The notes under the pieces: generated by a model
The model's database searches: none
What the model saw: only the letters and a program-made list of their open reading frames with translations
What the model was told of the DNA's origin: nothing
Program-made: the position numbers and the translations under genes
Shown here: one piece after another, positions 1-11,217 of the stretch
Layout of the letters: the number at the start of each line of letters is the position of its first letter
Position numbering within the stretch: the first letter of the stretch is position 1
NCBI GenBank assembly: GCA_033297075.1
Contig: MU858121.1
Span: 1-64,000 of the forward strand
Origin: Rhypophila decipiens
Taxonomy: Eukaryota; Ascomycota; Sordariomycetes; Sordariales; Naviculisporaceae
Direction of reading: 5' to 3'
Length of the DNA: 64,000 nucleotides

Positions 1-2290
1 TCGTCGATTTTGGAAGGATGGATTCTGAGGGTTATGTATGGATATCCAGGTGCGGCGCTCGCTTGTCTGCGGCGCTCGCTTATCACGCACGTTAAACTTT
101 TTAGACTTTATTAGTTTAATACTATAGTTTTCTACTTTTAAAGGGTAAATATAAATACTTCTAGTATTATAGACTTATTAATAAAACTATATATAGTTAA
201 AGTAAACTAGTTATTAATAGTCTAGATAATATTGATGATATTAATATATAGTAGTAGTAGTGGTATTGGGGTATATAGACGATTTTCTAGATAAGGTATA
301 GGAGTTTTTCAACAATTGGCCGCTCCGGAAGCACCATACTCACCTGCGGGCCAAGACATCACTGGCGCTTCTGTGCAGCAAAAAGCCGCCGCCGCCTTCA
401 ACGGTCCGGTCCGTCACTGCTCGTGTGAGTGCACATGGAAAAGGGGCAGTGCGATGATCCGGAGGCGATAACTTTTTTTGTTTTCGTATTTGACTTGCTT
501 GACAAAGGGCGCCATCCTACCTACCCTCTCGTACAGGATATGTACAATACCGTCGGCTTACAACCCGATACACAAAATTGCGGACATTGAACTGTCTCCA
601 TATTCATAATGCATAGGCGGGTCTAGGGTCCCGGCAAGTGGAAACTTTCCCAAACAAATGGATCAGTCAAACGAACCATGTCAATTACCGTCAAGTCCGG
701 TGATATTCCGGGGAGTAATAAAATTTGAGAAAAAGGATTCGTTTGGATCGTTATAAAATTGCCAGATGGCGGCATAAAGGATGTTTAAACGATCCAGGCG
801 ATCTTCTGCGAAAAACCAGGGCGCTTTCCTGGTAAACACCATGCGTTATGAAAACCCGGAGCGGAATGTGGTTAAACAAAGGTGAGAGGGAAAGGGTGTC
901 GATGACATCGTCACTCTGGACTACCAGTCAGCCCGATTATAGCACTCATGGAATGAATGGTGGGGTGATGAAAGATGGAAGACTTGTGACTGACTGCCTT
1001 GGACATGGCCTTTGGATGACTCCTGCTCCTCGAGCTCTTTATAAAAGATCCGTCGTCATCAACCGCGGGCTCATGGCGTGGCGCTGCACCTTAGTCAACG
1101 TGCCATTGGTGTTGATGGGTGTAACTCATGTTGTGCAATCCGAGTACATGTACCGAAGCCAATCTGCTCCAGTGTCATCATCTGGCTCATGCCATGCCTA
1201 CTTTCAAGATTGCTCGATAGTCTCGATGTACGGATAACTGTACATAATCAACAAAAATATCAAAATTCACAGATCATAACCAAGAGATATTTCTAGAATT
1301 TTGAACGGAAAAAAAGGCCGGGAACACCCCTCACAGGTCTGTTACATTTGTCCCAAAGATGCCAGTCTGGTGTGTTTTCAAAGTATCCGCAGTAGCATCG
1401 GGAACTTGTAATGGGCGGCCTAACCATACACTGGAAGCACACGGGCTGCTGATGAGGCTGTCACATACCGTCTCATACTGGATGTATCAGCGAAAACTGC
1501 TCAATTCAGCAGCCATACAGGCCACACGTGACAAGGAACGTCGCGTTTCCACTGCCAGAGTGCCAGGCTTGCGACTAATGGAGAAGGAACCAAGCAAATG
1601 CAAGCGATCTCGACCGACCAACTCCCTGCCGCCAGCCTGCTGGAGCCCCCGCCTGCCGAACCCACCCCTGCTCCATGAATTGGGGCGCTCAATTTACCGT
1701 CTCGTTACCTGACCTTTCCTCGCAGCAGTGGCATGGTTGAATGGTTCCAACTCCGAGCACTGGTCCAGTGTCTTGCACGAGAATACGCCCTCCTGGCACT
1801 GGCACCTCCTGTCGCCACGCCGCTCCATAAACAATTCCAACCTACTCCGTAGCTATCGTTGAAACCCCGGTGCCGGGCCAGAAACCAGGAAATCCATTTC
1901 TCCCAATTTTTCCTTCGTCCACCCGTCGTCGACGTACCCCAAGGGCCACCCAGTTCCGGTCCCTTCGCCTGTCCGGTTCGCTGGTCGATGCTGCCTTGAA
2001 CGAGACCGCCAGAAACAACACACTCCCCGCTTTGGTCTCAACTCCCCCGTTTACCTCCCGACCTTGAACTCCGAAACTCTTCGAATCGCGGCCCTCTCGC
2101 GCAGACGAACCATTGTGTTTTTGCCGACTTTCGACGCCCGCACAACGCCGGAAACCTTTCGAGCGTCCTTCCTTCTGCCCATGATAAGCCGGCGACAGCA
2201 GCGAACCCTTGTCCTCGATCGGCCAAAAGACACCAGCCAAATAGGGGAGTTGTGGCGTTTGGCCTCCCCCGAGGCTCGACCTCAGCCAAA
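1..2290. other. Intergenic region before the Zds-family gene
   Basis: No convincing gene. The first 320 bases include an AT-rich, TA-rich patch (listed separately) and a 14-base word, TGCGGCGCTCGCTT, present at 51-64 and again at 68-81. A TATAAAAG box at 1040-1047 lies 26 bases before an ATG at 1073 that opens 54 codons with a hydrophobic N-terminus. It is too short to call and resembles nothing I know. The last 400 bases before 2291 are pyrimidine-rich and are probably promoter and 5' leader of the Zds gene. Confidence 0.6.
90..300. repeat. AT-rich patch, RIP-like
   Basis: About 210 bases are very rich in A, T and TpA steps and almost lack CpG, while the surrounding DNA is near 50% GC. This composition is typical of short remnants of repeats mutated C-to-T by RIP in filamentous ascomycetes. 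No coding capacity or transposon ends remain visible, so the original element cannot be named. Confidence 0.5.
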
Positions 2291-5200
2291 ATGATGGTAG
2301 GTTTCTCGGGATTCTTTCCAGGCGCGGTTCTGAATAGTTTCGACCCCCCCTTCTCCAAAATCTGGGGTGTCGCGCGTGTAACACACGACTGTGCGAGCAT
2401 GGCGAGGCAATCCCCATTCGAATGTTGCTTGGGAACAAAATAAATATGGGCCCTGGTGGGCCAGGGGGACCACGTCTCGACTAACATTGCTGTCCTGTCT
2501 TTGCAGACCTCCTCCCGTCCCCGAGATGTTGGCAATAGCTTTTCGAGCCGACGTGGCCACGGTAGCCAGCTGTCGATTTCTGACCCAAGCCACCACGTCA
2601 CCGAGGCCATAGGCACCATGTACGGCGACGACGACGACTCGGGCGCCGAGGATTCCCGACCGCTCAGTTTCATTGCGTCTTCGTATGGAGGAGAGGAGAT
2701 TGGTGGTGCTGTGCCGAAGCAGCCCGGACAGACAGACGAACGATTACGCCTCGTGCGCACGACTTCGGACCAAAATAGCTCAACTTCTCATCCCGTCAAC
2801 GCCCAGAGTCCACCACCCAACGGCCATGTCCTCAGAAAAACTCACACGCTGCCTGCGCGAATACCCAGCCAGAGAAGCAGTTCGTTCGAGGGACCCAAAT
2901 CGCCCATGACCCCCTTATCACCGACCCCGTCGTTACGCGACGTGCAAGCCGACTCGGAGGGCTCACAGTTTCCTCTGACCAACATCGACAATCCGAACGA
3001 TATTGCCCAGGAATTGAGCAACCTGCAGGCGCTACGGCGCATGTCGATGGATGTCGGGAACCAGACCGACCCCGATCTGCTCCCCTTCTCCACCATGTCC
3101 CTGGTCGCCATGCCGTCGATCGCGCCAACCGGAGACGATGACGAGGCGGACCCGTCTCGCCTGCTGTGGGTGCCCGCCAGAGTCCACCCGGAACTCGAAC
3201 CGACGGCCTTTAAGAATTTCCTCGAGAATAGGGTGCAGTCCATGAAGAGAAGGTCGGGGGACTCGATGCTCTCGGTTGAGGGGCTGGATCGAAAGTCGTC
3301 CGGTCTGAGGAGAAAAAAGTCGATGCTCTCTCGCCAGATCAACACGCATACCGAAACCGGAGATGGCTACGCAGATGGAGCGGACAGGCTCTCACGAAAA
3401 TACTCGCAGAGTGACTATGCTACACCAGAGCTCACCCTTGACGAACTGGTCAAAGACCCGAAGAAAGTGGTGCAGAGGATTGCACAAGAGACAAGGCCAG
3501 AGGGCGGCGAAGAGGACATGCCCATCCTCCCGGTGGCCCCAGGCATGGGGCTACGACGCTCTAAACGGACGCAATACAGGAAAGGGGGAAGTATACGGTC
3601 TGGAGAGCGGGCCCCGTTCTCCAAGAGAATCGCTGCAAAGCAGGCCGAGGATCCAGATGCACCCCCGGTCCCACAGATTGACCCGGCATCAGGGAACGGC
3701 CTGACAAGAGTGCCATCCGAACCTTCGACCGAGAACTTCTCACGGCCCACGCGATCCGTGCGCCGCCAGAACAATTTCTCCAACGAACTCAGTGATGGCC
3801 CTGCTCCCTCCTTTGACGGGCCAGAGCCAGAGGAGGACCGTAGCGAAACAACCTCACCTCCGCCCACCCTCAACCTTCCTGTCAGGTCGTCGTCGGCCGC
3901 TGCTCAGCGCTCGGCAGCCCCTGCTACACCGCAAATAGTTGAGACGCCGCCCCAAGAGCCCGCAAATCCTGCTCGACAGTTCCCACAGCGATCATCGTCC
4001 CAATCCACCCCACAGCCGGCCCCATCTGACGAGCCTTCCTCGGTTGACGGCCCCCCTGCTCGCTCAAGCAAACGGCCCACTCTTACGAAACCGATGCAGT
4101 CACCACCCAAGGAGAAAGCTGCATCTGGTGACGGCTACAACCTTAATGAGATGGCCAACTCACCCTCGCCACTCCCGGGCGGCGGTGCTTCAAGTACTAG
4201 CAGCCTGACGTTTATTCCTACATTTAACCCCGAAAAGAAGGCCAAAGACAGCGATACGGAAAGCGTTGGCTCGACCAAGTCGTCGTTCGGTCTGAAGTGG
4301 TTCAAGAGTGACGACAAGGAAAAGAAGAAGCGCGAGAAGGAGAAAGAGGAACAAGCACGGAAGGCCAAGGCCAAGGGCAGCGAAAAACACGACACTGCCC
4401 GGTTAGATGTTATTCAGAGCTCCATCGACAATGCGCCATCCAAGGCCAGGGAAAGCCTGGTGCTGGATCGGGAGAGCATGGACAGCAAACTGCACGAGGA
4501 GAGGGCGAAGCAGGCGGGCAACCGCAAGGCTAGCGACACCAAGAGCGCCAAGGATGGCTTCTTTGGTGGCTTGTTTGGAGGGTCGAGGAAGAAGGGAGAC
4601 AAGGAGCCGAGCCACAAGAAAAAGGACCACCGACCGCCCTCGCCCGACCCTCCACCGCGGCCGATGCGGCCAGATATCGACTTTCCCTGGACACGATTTC
4701 CCATCATCGAAGAGCGTGCCATCTATAGGATGGCTCATATCAAGCTGGCGAACCCCCGGAGACCATTACACAGCCAGGTCCTGCTCAGCAATTTCATGTA
4801 CTCATACCTGGCAAAGGTACAGGCCATGCATCCACAACTAAATGTTCCGATCTCGCCGCAGCAAAAGAGACAGGAAGAAGAGCGGAAACGACGCGAGGCC
4901 GAGCAAGCTGCGCTCCAGCTGCAGCAACAGCAAGAGATGGAGAAGCAGATGGCTCAGCAGCAGGCTGTCCAGGATGGGACGTTTGATTTTGACTACCATC
5001 GCGTGAGTTGAGGCCGCAATCCCGCTCCAATACTGACACGCTCGCTAACTTGGCGAAAGTCTGGCAATAACCAGTACGGGGATGCGCCGTATGAGCATGA
5101 TGGCGGGGTCCAGTATGTAGACGACTCGCAGATCTACGAATACGAACATGGCGACCAGCCCAAGGATCACCACGCTCATCAAAACGGAAATGCCCAAGAT

Positions 5201-5296
5201 GGCTACGGGCACCAGGGGCGGCAAGAGGGGGGTTACTATGATGGCCGAGACAGGCGTTACGACAATGACGGCGACGAGAACGGCGACATGTGGTAG
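2291..5296 (+). CDS. Zds1/Zds2-family protein (Zds C-terminal domain)
   Basis: Three exons read as 2291-2296, 2507-5002 and 5060-5296, giving 912 residues. The start ATG-ATG at 2291 is followed at once by GTAGGT. The 210-base intron ends in CTAAC...TTTGCAG and joins in phase 0. The second intron (5003-5059) has GTGAGT and GCTAAC. Most of the protein is low-complexity Ser/Pro/Lys-rich sequence with a charged Lys/Glu stretch near residues 605-630. Residues about 725-775 carry the Zds signature, with the core words FPWTRFPI, ERAIYRMAHIKLANPRRPL and QVLLSNFMYSYL. A Gln/Glu coiled-coil-like stretch and a Gly/Asp/His-rich tail follow. In yeast, Zds proteins bind PP2A-Cdc55 through this domain, restrain it, and act in mitotic exit and polarity. 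The same role here is inference. A start inside the first intron is possible but less attractive, because no ATG lies in frame there. Confidence 0.88.
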
Positions 5297-6307
5297 TACC
5301 ACCACCCAGAGATCGTCGAACTGTGGTCAGCCTTTGACGTGTGCGGTATCTGAGAGGCAGTTTTGGTCCGGGGCCTTGGTGCAAGGGATAGAGGAGCATG
5401 AGCGGTTGGAGACACCGACTGACGGGCTGTTCAGTTCACCTCTTTGTACATCTGCACGCGCATATGGGTTGGAGTTATATATTTGGTATTCATTGGCGCC
5501 GAGAGAGACGGGCGAGTAATGGGCTTGCTATATGTTTTTTACCGGAAGGGCCAGTTCTTTTTTGTTTTCTTCTCCTTTTTTCCTGTAACCATGGCCAGGT
5601 GCAGAATTCATTATCTATTTTTTCATCTCTCTGGGAACATATTATCATTTTCCTTTTTGGACTTTCATTCTTGGTGGTGTCTTTTCTTCTCTTCTTCCTC
5701 CGTTGAGGACGAACGAAGAGAGACATACCTGCCACTGTCTATAGCCATGCTTCATCCAGCAGTTATAACCATTTTCATTCTTGTCTCTCAATCAGCTTAT
5801 AGTAATGTAGTTAGTTGGCTGGCCATATTTAGCTCTCTGTAAAGTCGCATAGCACGGCGTTGTTGACTGAACGATAACAACTAACGTTACCAGCTAAATA
5901 TTTGTTGTACATGAAGTGATATTTTCAACGTTCAACCTTTTGTCCAGACTCCAGCATGTAATAGCACTTTGGCTCGCTGCTTTCGATGCTCATGATCTCA
6001 TGATCTCATCTGAGAAACTCAATGCACTTGTGCTCTTGGGAGGAAGGTACCTCAAGATTCCAAGTAGGTGAGAAGTCGGTCACTCCTTTCCAGACTCTTT
6101 TGGCCCGCCTATTTAAGTACCTCGCATGTGCTCTACCAGACTTCATCTTCGTCACGAACGAAAACACCGCTCATTTCACTCTTGGCATCCATATTCGCAT
6201 CCATTATTCGCATCCAATATTCCCAGCCATCGCCAACTCAACCGACTGCAAGAGACCCCGTTGCATCTCTTGGTTCGATAGATTTTTGATTTGAATCAAG
6301 ATTCGAA
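5297..6307. other. Intergenic: 3' flank of the Zds gene and promoter of the repeat gene
   Basis: T-rich sequence (5500-5720) follows the Zds stop and probably holds its 3' untranslated region. The last 200 bases contain the promoter and leader of the next gene. That leader includes three tandem 12-13-base units beginning GCATCCA (6185-6222). I see no further gene. Confidence 0.6.
6110..6117 (+). promoter_or_regulatory. TATA-like box of the repeat gene
   Basis: TATTTAAG lies 190 bases before the ATG at 6308. It is followed by a pyrimidine-rich, CA-containing stretch of the kind in which fungal transcripts start. This supports the ORF at 6308 being a transcribed gene rather than chance. Confidence 0.5.
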
Positions 6308-7720
6308 ATGTCTTCACTTTCAAAAAGCCAACGGAGGAGGAGAAAAAACTTTGCTAAAGTGCAAGGTATCGTATCGGAACTTGCTGCACAAGTACCGAAA
6401 CTTGCGAGATTTCAGCTTATTCCACTGGAAGATATTGTAGCAGAACTTGTTGCAAAAGTGGCACAGCTTCCTCTGGATCCTCCCCCCGCCGAGATATCTC
6501 GTCCATCATCTGTCCCGCCTCGTTCGCCAGGGCCTTTATTCCCTGAAGATGCAGAAGCAGCAGAAGCAGCAGAAGCAGCAGAAGCAGCAGAAGCAGCAGA
6601 AGCAGCAGAAGCAGCAGAAGCAGCAGAAGCAGCAGAAGCAGCAGAAGCAGCGCCGCCTTCTGTCCCGACTCAACCGACTGCAAGACAACGGAAGAGAGTT
6701 CAGTGTGTTACAGTAACAAATATGGTAGCAGAACTTGCTGCAGAACTAGCAAAGCTTCCAGTTTCGAGATATCACCGTGGTAGACTGCGAGGTATTGTAG
6801 CAGAACTTGCTTCAGAATTAGGGCAGACTCCTTCCCCCAGCAACATACTATATCGTCATATCCCCAGCAAGCTACGATATCGTCCATCATCTATCCCGAA
6901 TCCTGCCGGACTACTAGCGAGGACCCCGGCGTTGTCTTCTTCCCGGGAGGGATTGGCCAGTTATATAGCAGAACTTGCTGCAGAAGTAGCGCGGATTCCT
7001 GTCCCCGGCAAGAAACTATCTCGTCCATCATCTATCCCAACTCGTTCGCCAGGGACTTCAACATTCCCTATCCCGAATCCTGCCGGACTACTAGCGAAGA
7101 CCCCGGCGTCGTCTTCTTCCCAGGCATTAGCCAGTTCAAAGTCAACTTCAGATAATCCACCCACCACAGACAATCCACCTACTACTTTGCCTCAGAGGAC
7201 CCCGGCGTTATCTTCTTCCCAGGCGTTGGCCAGTTCAGAATCAACTTCAGATAATCTACCCACCCCTTCGCCTTGGAGGAACCCGACATTGTCTTCTTCC
7301 CAGACAGTATCTTATGCCCAGGCGTTGGCCAGTTCAGAATCAGCTTCAGATATCCGTAATCCACCCATGACTTTGCTTCAGGGGACTCCAGCGTTATCTT
7401 CTTCCCAGGCGTTAGTCAGTTCAGAATCAACTTCAGATAATCCACCCACCACTTCGCCTCAGAGGACCCCGGCGTCGTCTTCTTCCCAGGCGTTGGCCAG
7501 TTCAGAATCAACTTCAGATAATCCACCTACTACTTTGCCTCGGAGCACCCCGGCGTTGTCTTTTTCCCAGGCGTCGGCCAGTTCAGATAATGTGAGTTAC
7601 CAGTCTGCTTTCCTTCCTTTTGCGCTTTCACAATCATTTTCCAGATTATCCAATTCAAGTGAGAAGGAAGTTTCCGAGGGTTTGGTGTCGTCATCTGCAG
7701 CCTGTCTTGGTGGTCGTTGA
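6308..7720 (+). CDS. Unrecognised repeat-built protein (helical repeat, EAA tract, Ser/Thr/Pro repeats)
   Basis: A 470-residue uninterrupted ORF starts with ATG in a good context (CGAAATG) behind a TATA-like box. I do not recognise its family. After a basic start (SQRRRRK), a helix-like unit close to IVAELAAELAKLP occurs five times (near residues 20, 43, 138, 158 and 218). It is often followed by SRPSSIP and RSPG words. Eleven exact EAA triplets sit near residues 83-115. From about residue 265 to the end, a roughly 27-residue unit, TPALSSSQALASSESTSDNP plus a short Pro/Thr tail, recurs about six times. There is no signal peptide or membrane segment. Codons are less GC-biased than in both neighbours. 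A GTGAGT at 7592 and CAG ending at 7644 could remove 53 bases and swap the last 42 residues for a five-residue tail; the unspliced form is taken here. The product may be a disordered, self-associating or structural protein, but this is inference. Confidence 0.6.
   Translation: MSSLSKSQRRRRKNFAKVQGIVSELAAQVPKLARFQLIPLEDIVAELVAKVAQLPLDPPPAEISRPSSVPPRSPGPLFPEDAEAAEAAEAAEAAEAAEAAEAAEAAEAAEAAEAAPPSVPTQPTARQRKRVQCVTVTNMVAELAAELAKLPVSRYHRGRLRGIVAELASELGQTPSPSNILYRHIPSKLRYRPSSIPNPAGLLARTPALSSSREGLASYIAELAAEVARIPVPGKKLSRPSSIPTRSPGTSTFPIPNPAGLLAKTPASSSSQALASSKSTSDNPPTTDNPPTTLPQRTPALSSSQALASSESTSDNLPTPSPWRNPTLSSSQTVSYAQALASSESASDIRNPPMTLLQGTPALSSSQALVSSESTSDNPPTTSPQRTPASSSSQALASSESTSDNPPTTLPRSTPALSFSQASASSDNVSYQSAFLPFALSQSFSRLSNSSEKEVSEGLVSSSAACLGGR
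6554..6652 (+). repeat. 9-base tandem repeat, 11 units (GAAGCAGCA)
   Basis: Eleven perfect 9-base units encode Glu-Ala-Ala inside the repeat-built gene. All copies are identical except the final base of the last unit, so the tract is young or kept uniform by slippage. Unit loss or gain would not shift the frame. Confidence 0.95.
7100..7590 (+). repeat. Imperfect tandem repeat, unit about 81 bases, about six copies
   Basis: The repeated core reads ACCCCGGCGTTGTCTTCTTC, then CCAGGCGTTGGCCAGTTCAG, then a Thr/Pro-coding spacer. Copies differ by point changes and by insertions that are multiples of three, so the frame is kept throughout. It forms the C-terminal half of the repeat-built gene. Confidence 0.9.
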
Positions 7721-8262
7721 GCCCTCAGGGGACACGGACCACCTCAGAGCCCGGTGGAGGCCCGCTAAACTCTAAGCGGAAAGCGACTTGCGCCGCCCCC
7801 TGCCAGCCGCCCTGCCTTCCTGGAGCCTTCAGAGCTGTTGTTTCCAGGCCAGAAGCTGCCAGTGCACTTTTTGTCAGACAGCCATTCACAAAGCCGAGCC
7901 TTTGGCTGAACTGGAAAATCTTCGACGACGAGCCCATTTCCATCCCAACCGCGATTCCATCGTCGACGGCATTTCACTTTCCTGCACAAACCTGCCCCAA
8001 AAATACTATCTCTTCCTCGTGACCTTTCATCTCGCCTGTCTCTTTTTGATACCCCTCCTTCTCGCTGCCATTTTGTCAGACAACTGGAGTCCCGTGGTTG
8101 CGCTCTGGTTTTTTCCCCTTGCAACAAACACTCAACACACAACGCACATCCCGCGCGCCGCAGTCGTCGAAAGAATCAGCAGCTTTTTTCGACACAGGAG
8201 GACACGACCTCCCATATTCTTTCTCGCACCCCACCTCCACACATCCAAAGGCTTCCTCCGGG
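7721..8262. other. Intergenic and 5' leader of the DUF2433 gene
   Basis: This GC-rich to pyrimidine-rich stretch has no supported gene. The distal part is probably the promoter and 5' untranslated leader of the gene starting at 8263. Confidence 0.6.
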
Positions 8263-10587
8263 ATGGCTACTGTGAGCTCGCCCCCCTTTTCGATTCCCTT
8301 TGGAGCTGCTCCCTCCACGTTGCCTGATTGCTTCTCTTGGCATTCGTGAGCTCTGTCGAGCTGTCGCAAGTGATGCTCGTCATCTCCCGACACGTCGAAT
8401 TTTAAAAGGTTAGCTCTCGCAGAGTAAAAAGCTAACTCTTGTTCCTCCCAGACTCGCAACCCATACAACAACCAGGGCTACCTCCCTAACGGGGCGGCAG
8501 CTCACCCAACCGGCCCAATTCCCGGAGCGACACCTCTCTTGCCAAACCAAGGGCGCGTCATCCAAACCGGGCCCATCCGAGTCCTCTGTATTGCCGATGT
8601 TAGAGGTAAACTACAGACGCCGGAAGCTCTCCAATTGACGCGCTGGATCGATGGCTGACCTATCTTGTCGACAGGAAACCTCCGGTCGCTCAACGAACTC
8701 GCGAAAACAGCCCGTGCCGACTACATCATCCATACTGGCGACTTTGGATTCTACGATGAGACATCCCTCGAGAGGATTGCTGAAAAGTAAGCCGCCTGCA
8801 TGATGATGAGACGGAATTGCCCTTTGCTGACAAAACCTGCGTACAGGACCCTCAAGCATGTCGCCCAGTACTCCCCTCTCATCTCCGAGGCAGTCAAGAA
8901 GGGCATCGCATCTGGCGGGCCCGGCTCCGTCAAGGCTCGATATTCCCCGGCCGAACTTCCTCTTTCGGAGCTTCCTCTCCTCATCAGCGGCGACCTGAAA
9001 CTCGATGTCCCAGTCTACACCGTGTGGGGAGCCTGCGAGGATGTGCGAGTGCTCGAGAAGTTTCGGTCCAAGGAATACAAGGTAAACAACCTGTTTATCA
9101 TCGATGAGGCCCAATCTATGCTGTTGGAAATTGGAGGCGTCAAGCTCCGCCTCCTCGGCTTGGGCGGTGCAGTGGTTATGCACAAGTTGTTCGACAATGG
9201 CGAAGGCCGCACCACCATAGCAGGTGGACAAGGCACAATGTGGACGACTCTCCTGCAGATCGGCGAGCTCGTCGATACTGCAAATCGTGTCTACGACCCC
9301 ACCGAAACTCGCGTCTTTGTCACCCACGCCTCGCCTGCCCGCGAGGGTATCCTGAACCAACTCTCAGTCACCCTCAAGGCCGACTTTTCCATCTCTGCTG
9401 GTCTCCACTTCCGCTACGGCAGCTCTTACAACGAGTTCAGTGTTAACCCTACCCTGGACCATTACCGTGGCAAGCTTGCTGCGTCCAAGGCGTCCTTCAA
9501 CGACGTGTGGGAAACTGTCAAGGGCGAGGTCGAGCCTGCCATCCAACAAAACGATGCACAGCAGAGCCTACTGAAGAACGCGCTCGGTGTTGTGGACAAG
9601 ATGCCTTCCACCGCTGCCGGAGGCAATCCGTTTGGTGGTGCAGCTGCTAACCAGCCTGCAGCTTTGGGTCAAGTGGACGAGAGTGCGTTCAAAAACATGT
9701 GGAACTTCAACTTGGCAGACGCTGCCTTTGGTTGGCTTGTTTTGGAGATCCAGGACGGCAGGATTGGCACGGAGATGAGGGCTCAGGGATTCAACTTCTC
9801 CCACCGCGGTGCTAAGCAACCCGCGGCTGCCGTTCCCCCGGCCGTCCCCGCTCCCTCAACAAGCCCGCATCCATCGACAGCACCTCCGGCGGCTCAGAAT
9901 CCCCCGGCCGCGCCCCAGAGACAAGCGTCTGGCGTCAAGCCCGCGCAGGCACCCGTTCCACAGGTTAAACCCGCGACACCACAGCCAGTTCCCACGCCAT
10001 CCCCTGCGCCGAAAGAGACCGAGAAGCAAGCCGCTTCCGGCACTAATGGTGCCTCGAACGCCCCCGAGACAGCGCCATCCCCTGCCCCCAAGGCCTCTGC
10101 CGAGGGTATCATCGGCCTGTTTGTTATGAACGCCCAGAGCGATGAGCATGCCAGGGATCTTTTCACGGACGAGGACAAGGCAAAGATTGTCAAGATCGAG
10201 AGATGGGGCCAAAGTAACAAGGTGGTCCAGTTCAAGACGAACGAAGACCGCGATGGGGCCATGGATCGCCTGCCCGATGACGTCAAGAACCGGACCCAAG
10301 AAGACCGGTCTAAGCCATTAGTCAAGATCTTTAACCCCCCACCTAGAAACCAGTTCAACGCACGCGGCGGTGCCGGCAATTGGGGAAGCAGTCGTGGTGG
10401 AGCCAGGGACGGTGGGAACGCGCCGAGCGGATATAGAAGCGCAGGCGGTGCTAGCGACAGTGAAGGCGCTGGGCGTCGTGGTGGCCGCGGTGGAGCGAGA
10501 GGTGGCCGCGGCGGCAGTGACCGCGGACGTGGCTCCCGACGGGGTGGCGTCAAGGGCGAAGGTGCAAGCCCTGCCCCTGATTCTTAA
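8263..10587 (+). CDS. DUF2433 metallophosphoesterase-like protein with RRM-like region and RGG tail
   Basis: Four exons (8263-8271, 8452-8605, 8675-8786, 8847-10587) give 671 residues. The introns have GTGAGC/GTAAAC/GTAAGC donors and CAG acceptors, and frames join exactly. Residues about 46-330 match the fungal DUF2433 family, which resembles calcineurin-type phosphoesterases. Visible motifs are VLCIADVRGN, IIHTGDFGFYD and FVTHASP. The usual Asp-x-His metal site reads Asp-Val-Arg, so catalysis may be altered. A Pro/Ala-rich linker leads to an RRM-like region at about 510-590 (IIGLFVMN, then VVQFKT). An Arg/Gly-rich tail at about 590-671 repeats RGGRGG. Those parts suggest RNA binding or an RNP partner; the substrate is unknown. 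The first exon encodes only Met-Ala-Thr. Confidence 0.85.
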
Positions 10588-11217
10588 GAAATGTCTTTAG
10601 AAGTCTGTCGAGTGGGGAAAAGTCCATGTTGAATGGGTGACAGGCCTGTGCAGCGACGGTACTGTCTGATATTCGTCAGATCAGCAGCGATTAGAGGCCC
10701 ACCTAACGATAGAGCTTAATGCGAACAGCGGTTTTCATGTTGCTATCGCAAAAGACGAGTTGGTCCATTGGCAGATACATGAGAAGGAGGAGCATACATA
10801 GTTAGCTCGGTTTTATAATGTGTTTTTCGTTGTTATCCGGGCGGGGTGTTTTTTCTATTTCCTTTGCTCCCATGAGCACATACCTTGAACGTTTGAGTTT
10901 TTCTCTTCTTTTGCTGGTACTACTAATTGCGGCCCGGCTTCCTTGTTTTTATCACAAAAATGTACCTCGATCAATAGCGGATTTGTTCGTTAGCTCTCAT
11001 TCCGTAACTACGTAGTACGTTAATTAATTTACTACACGGACAATAATGAGTGGTGAGCTGGTATCATGACAGTACACGGGGAATGGGTTCGGACGAGTGC
11101 TATACATACATACCAAGGTAGCTGGTATGTCAAGTTCTCATGTGAGGTTTATAAGCAGGGGTTCCAGTCAGAGTTTTCAACTGGAGGGGATGGCGACAGA
11201 CAGAGATGAGTTGAGCA

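Noticed and set aside
848..1237. 129-codon ATG frame with TATA-like sequences nearby
   Set aside because: No recognisable motif, odd composition and no downstream gene structure. Mentioned in the intergenic entry only.
6417..6683. Minus-strand poly-Leu frame and plus-strand Lys-Gln-Gln frame
   Set aside because: Both are shadows of the 9-base repeat inside the gene at 6308.
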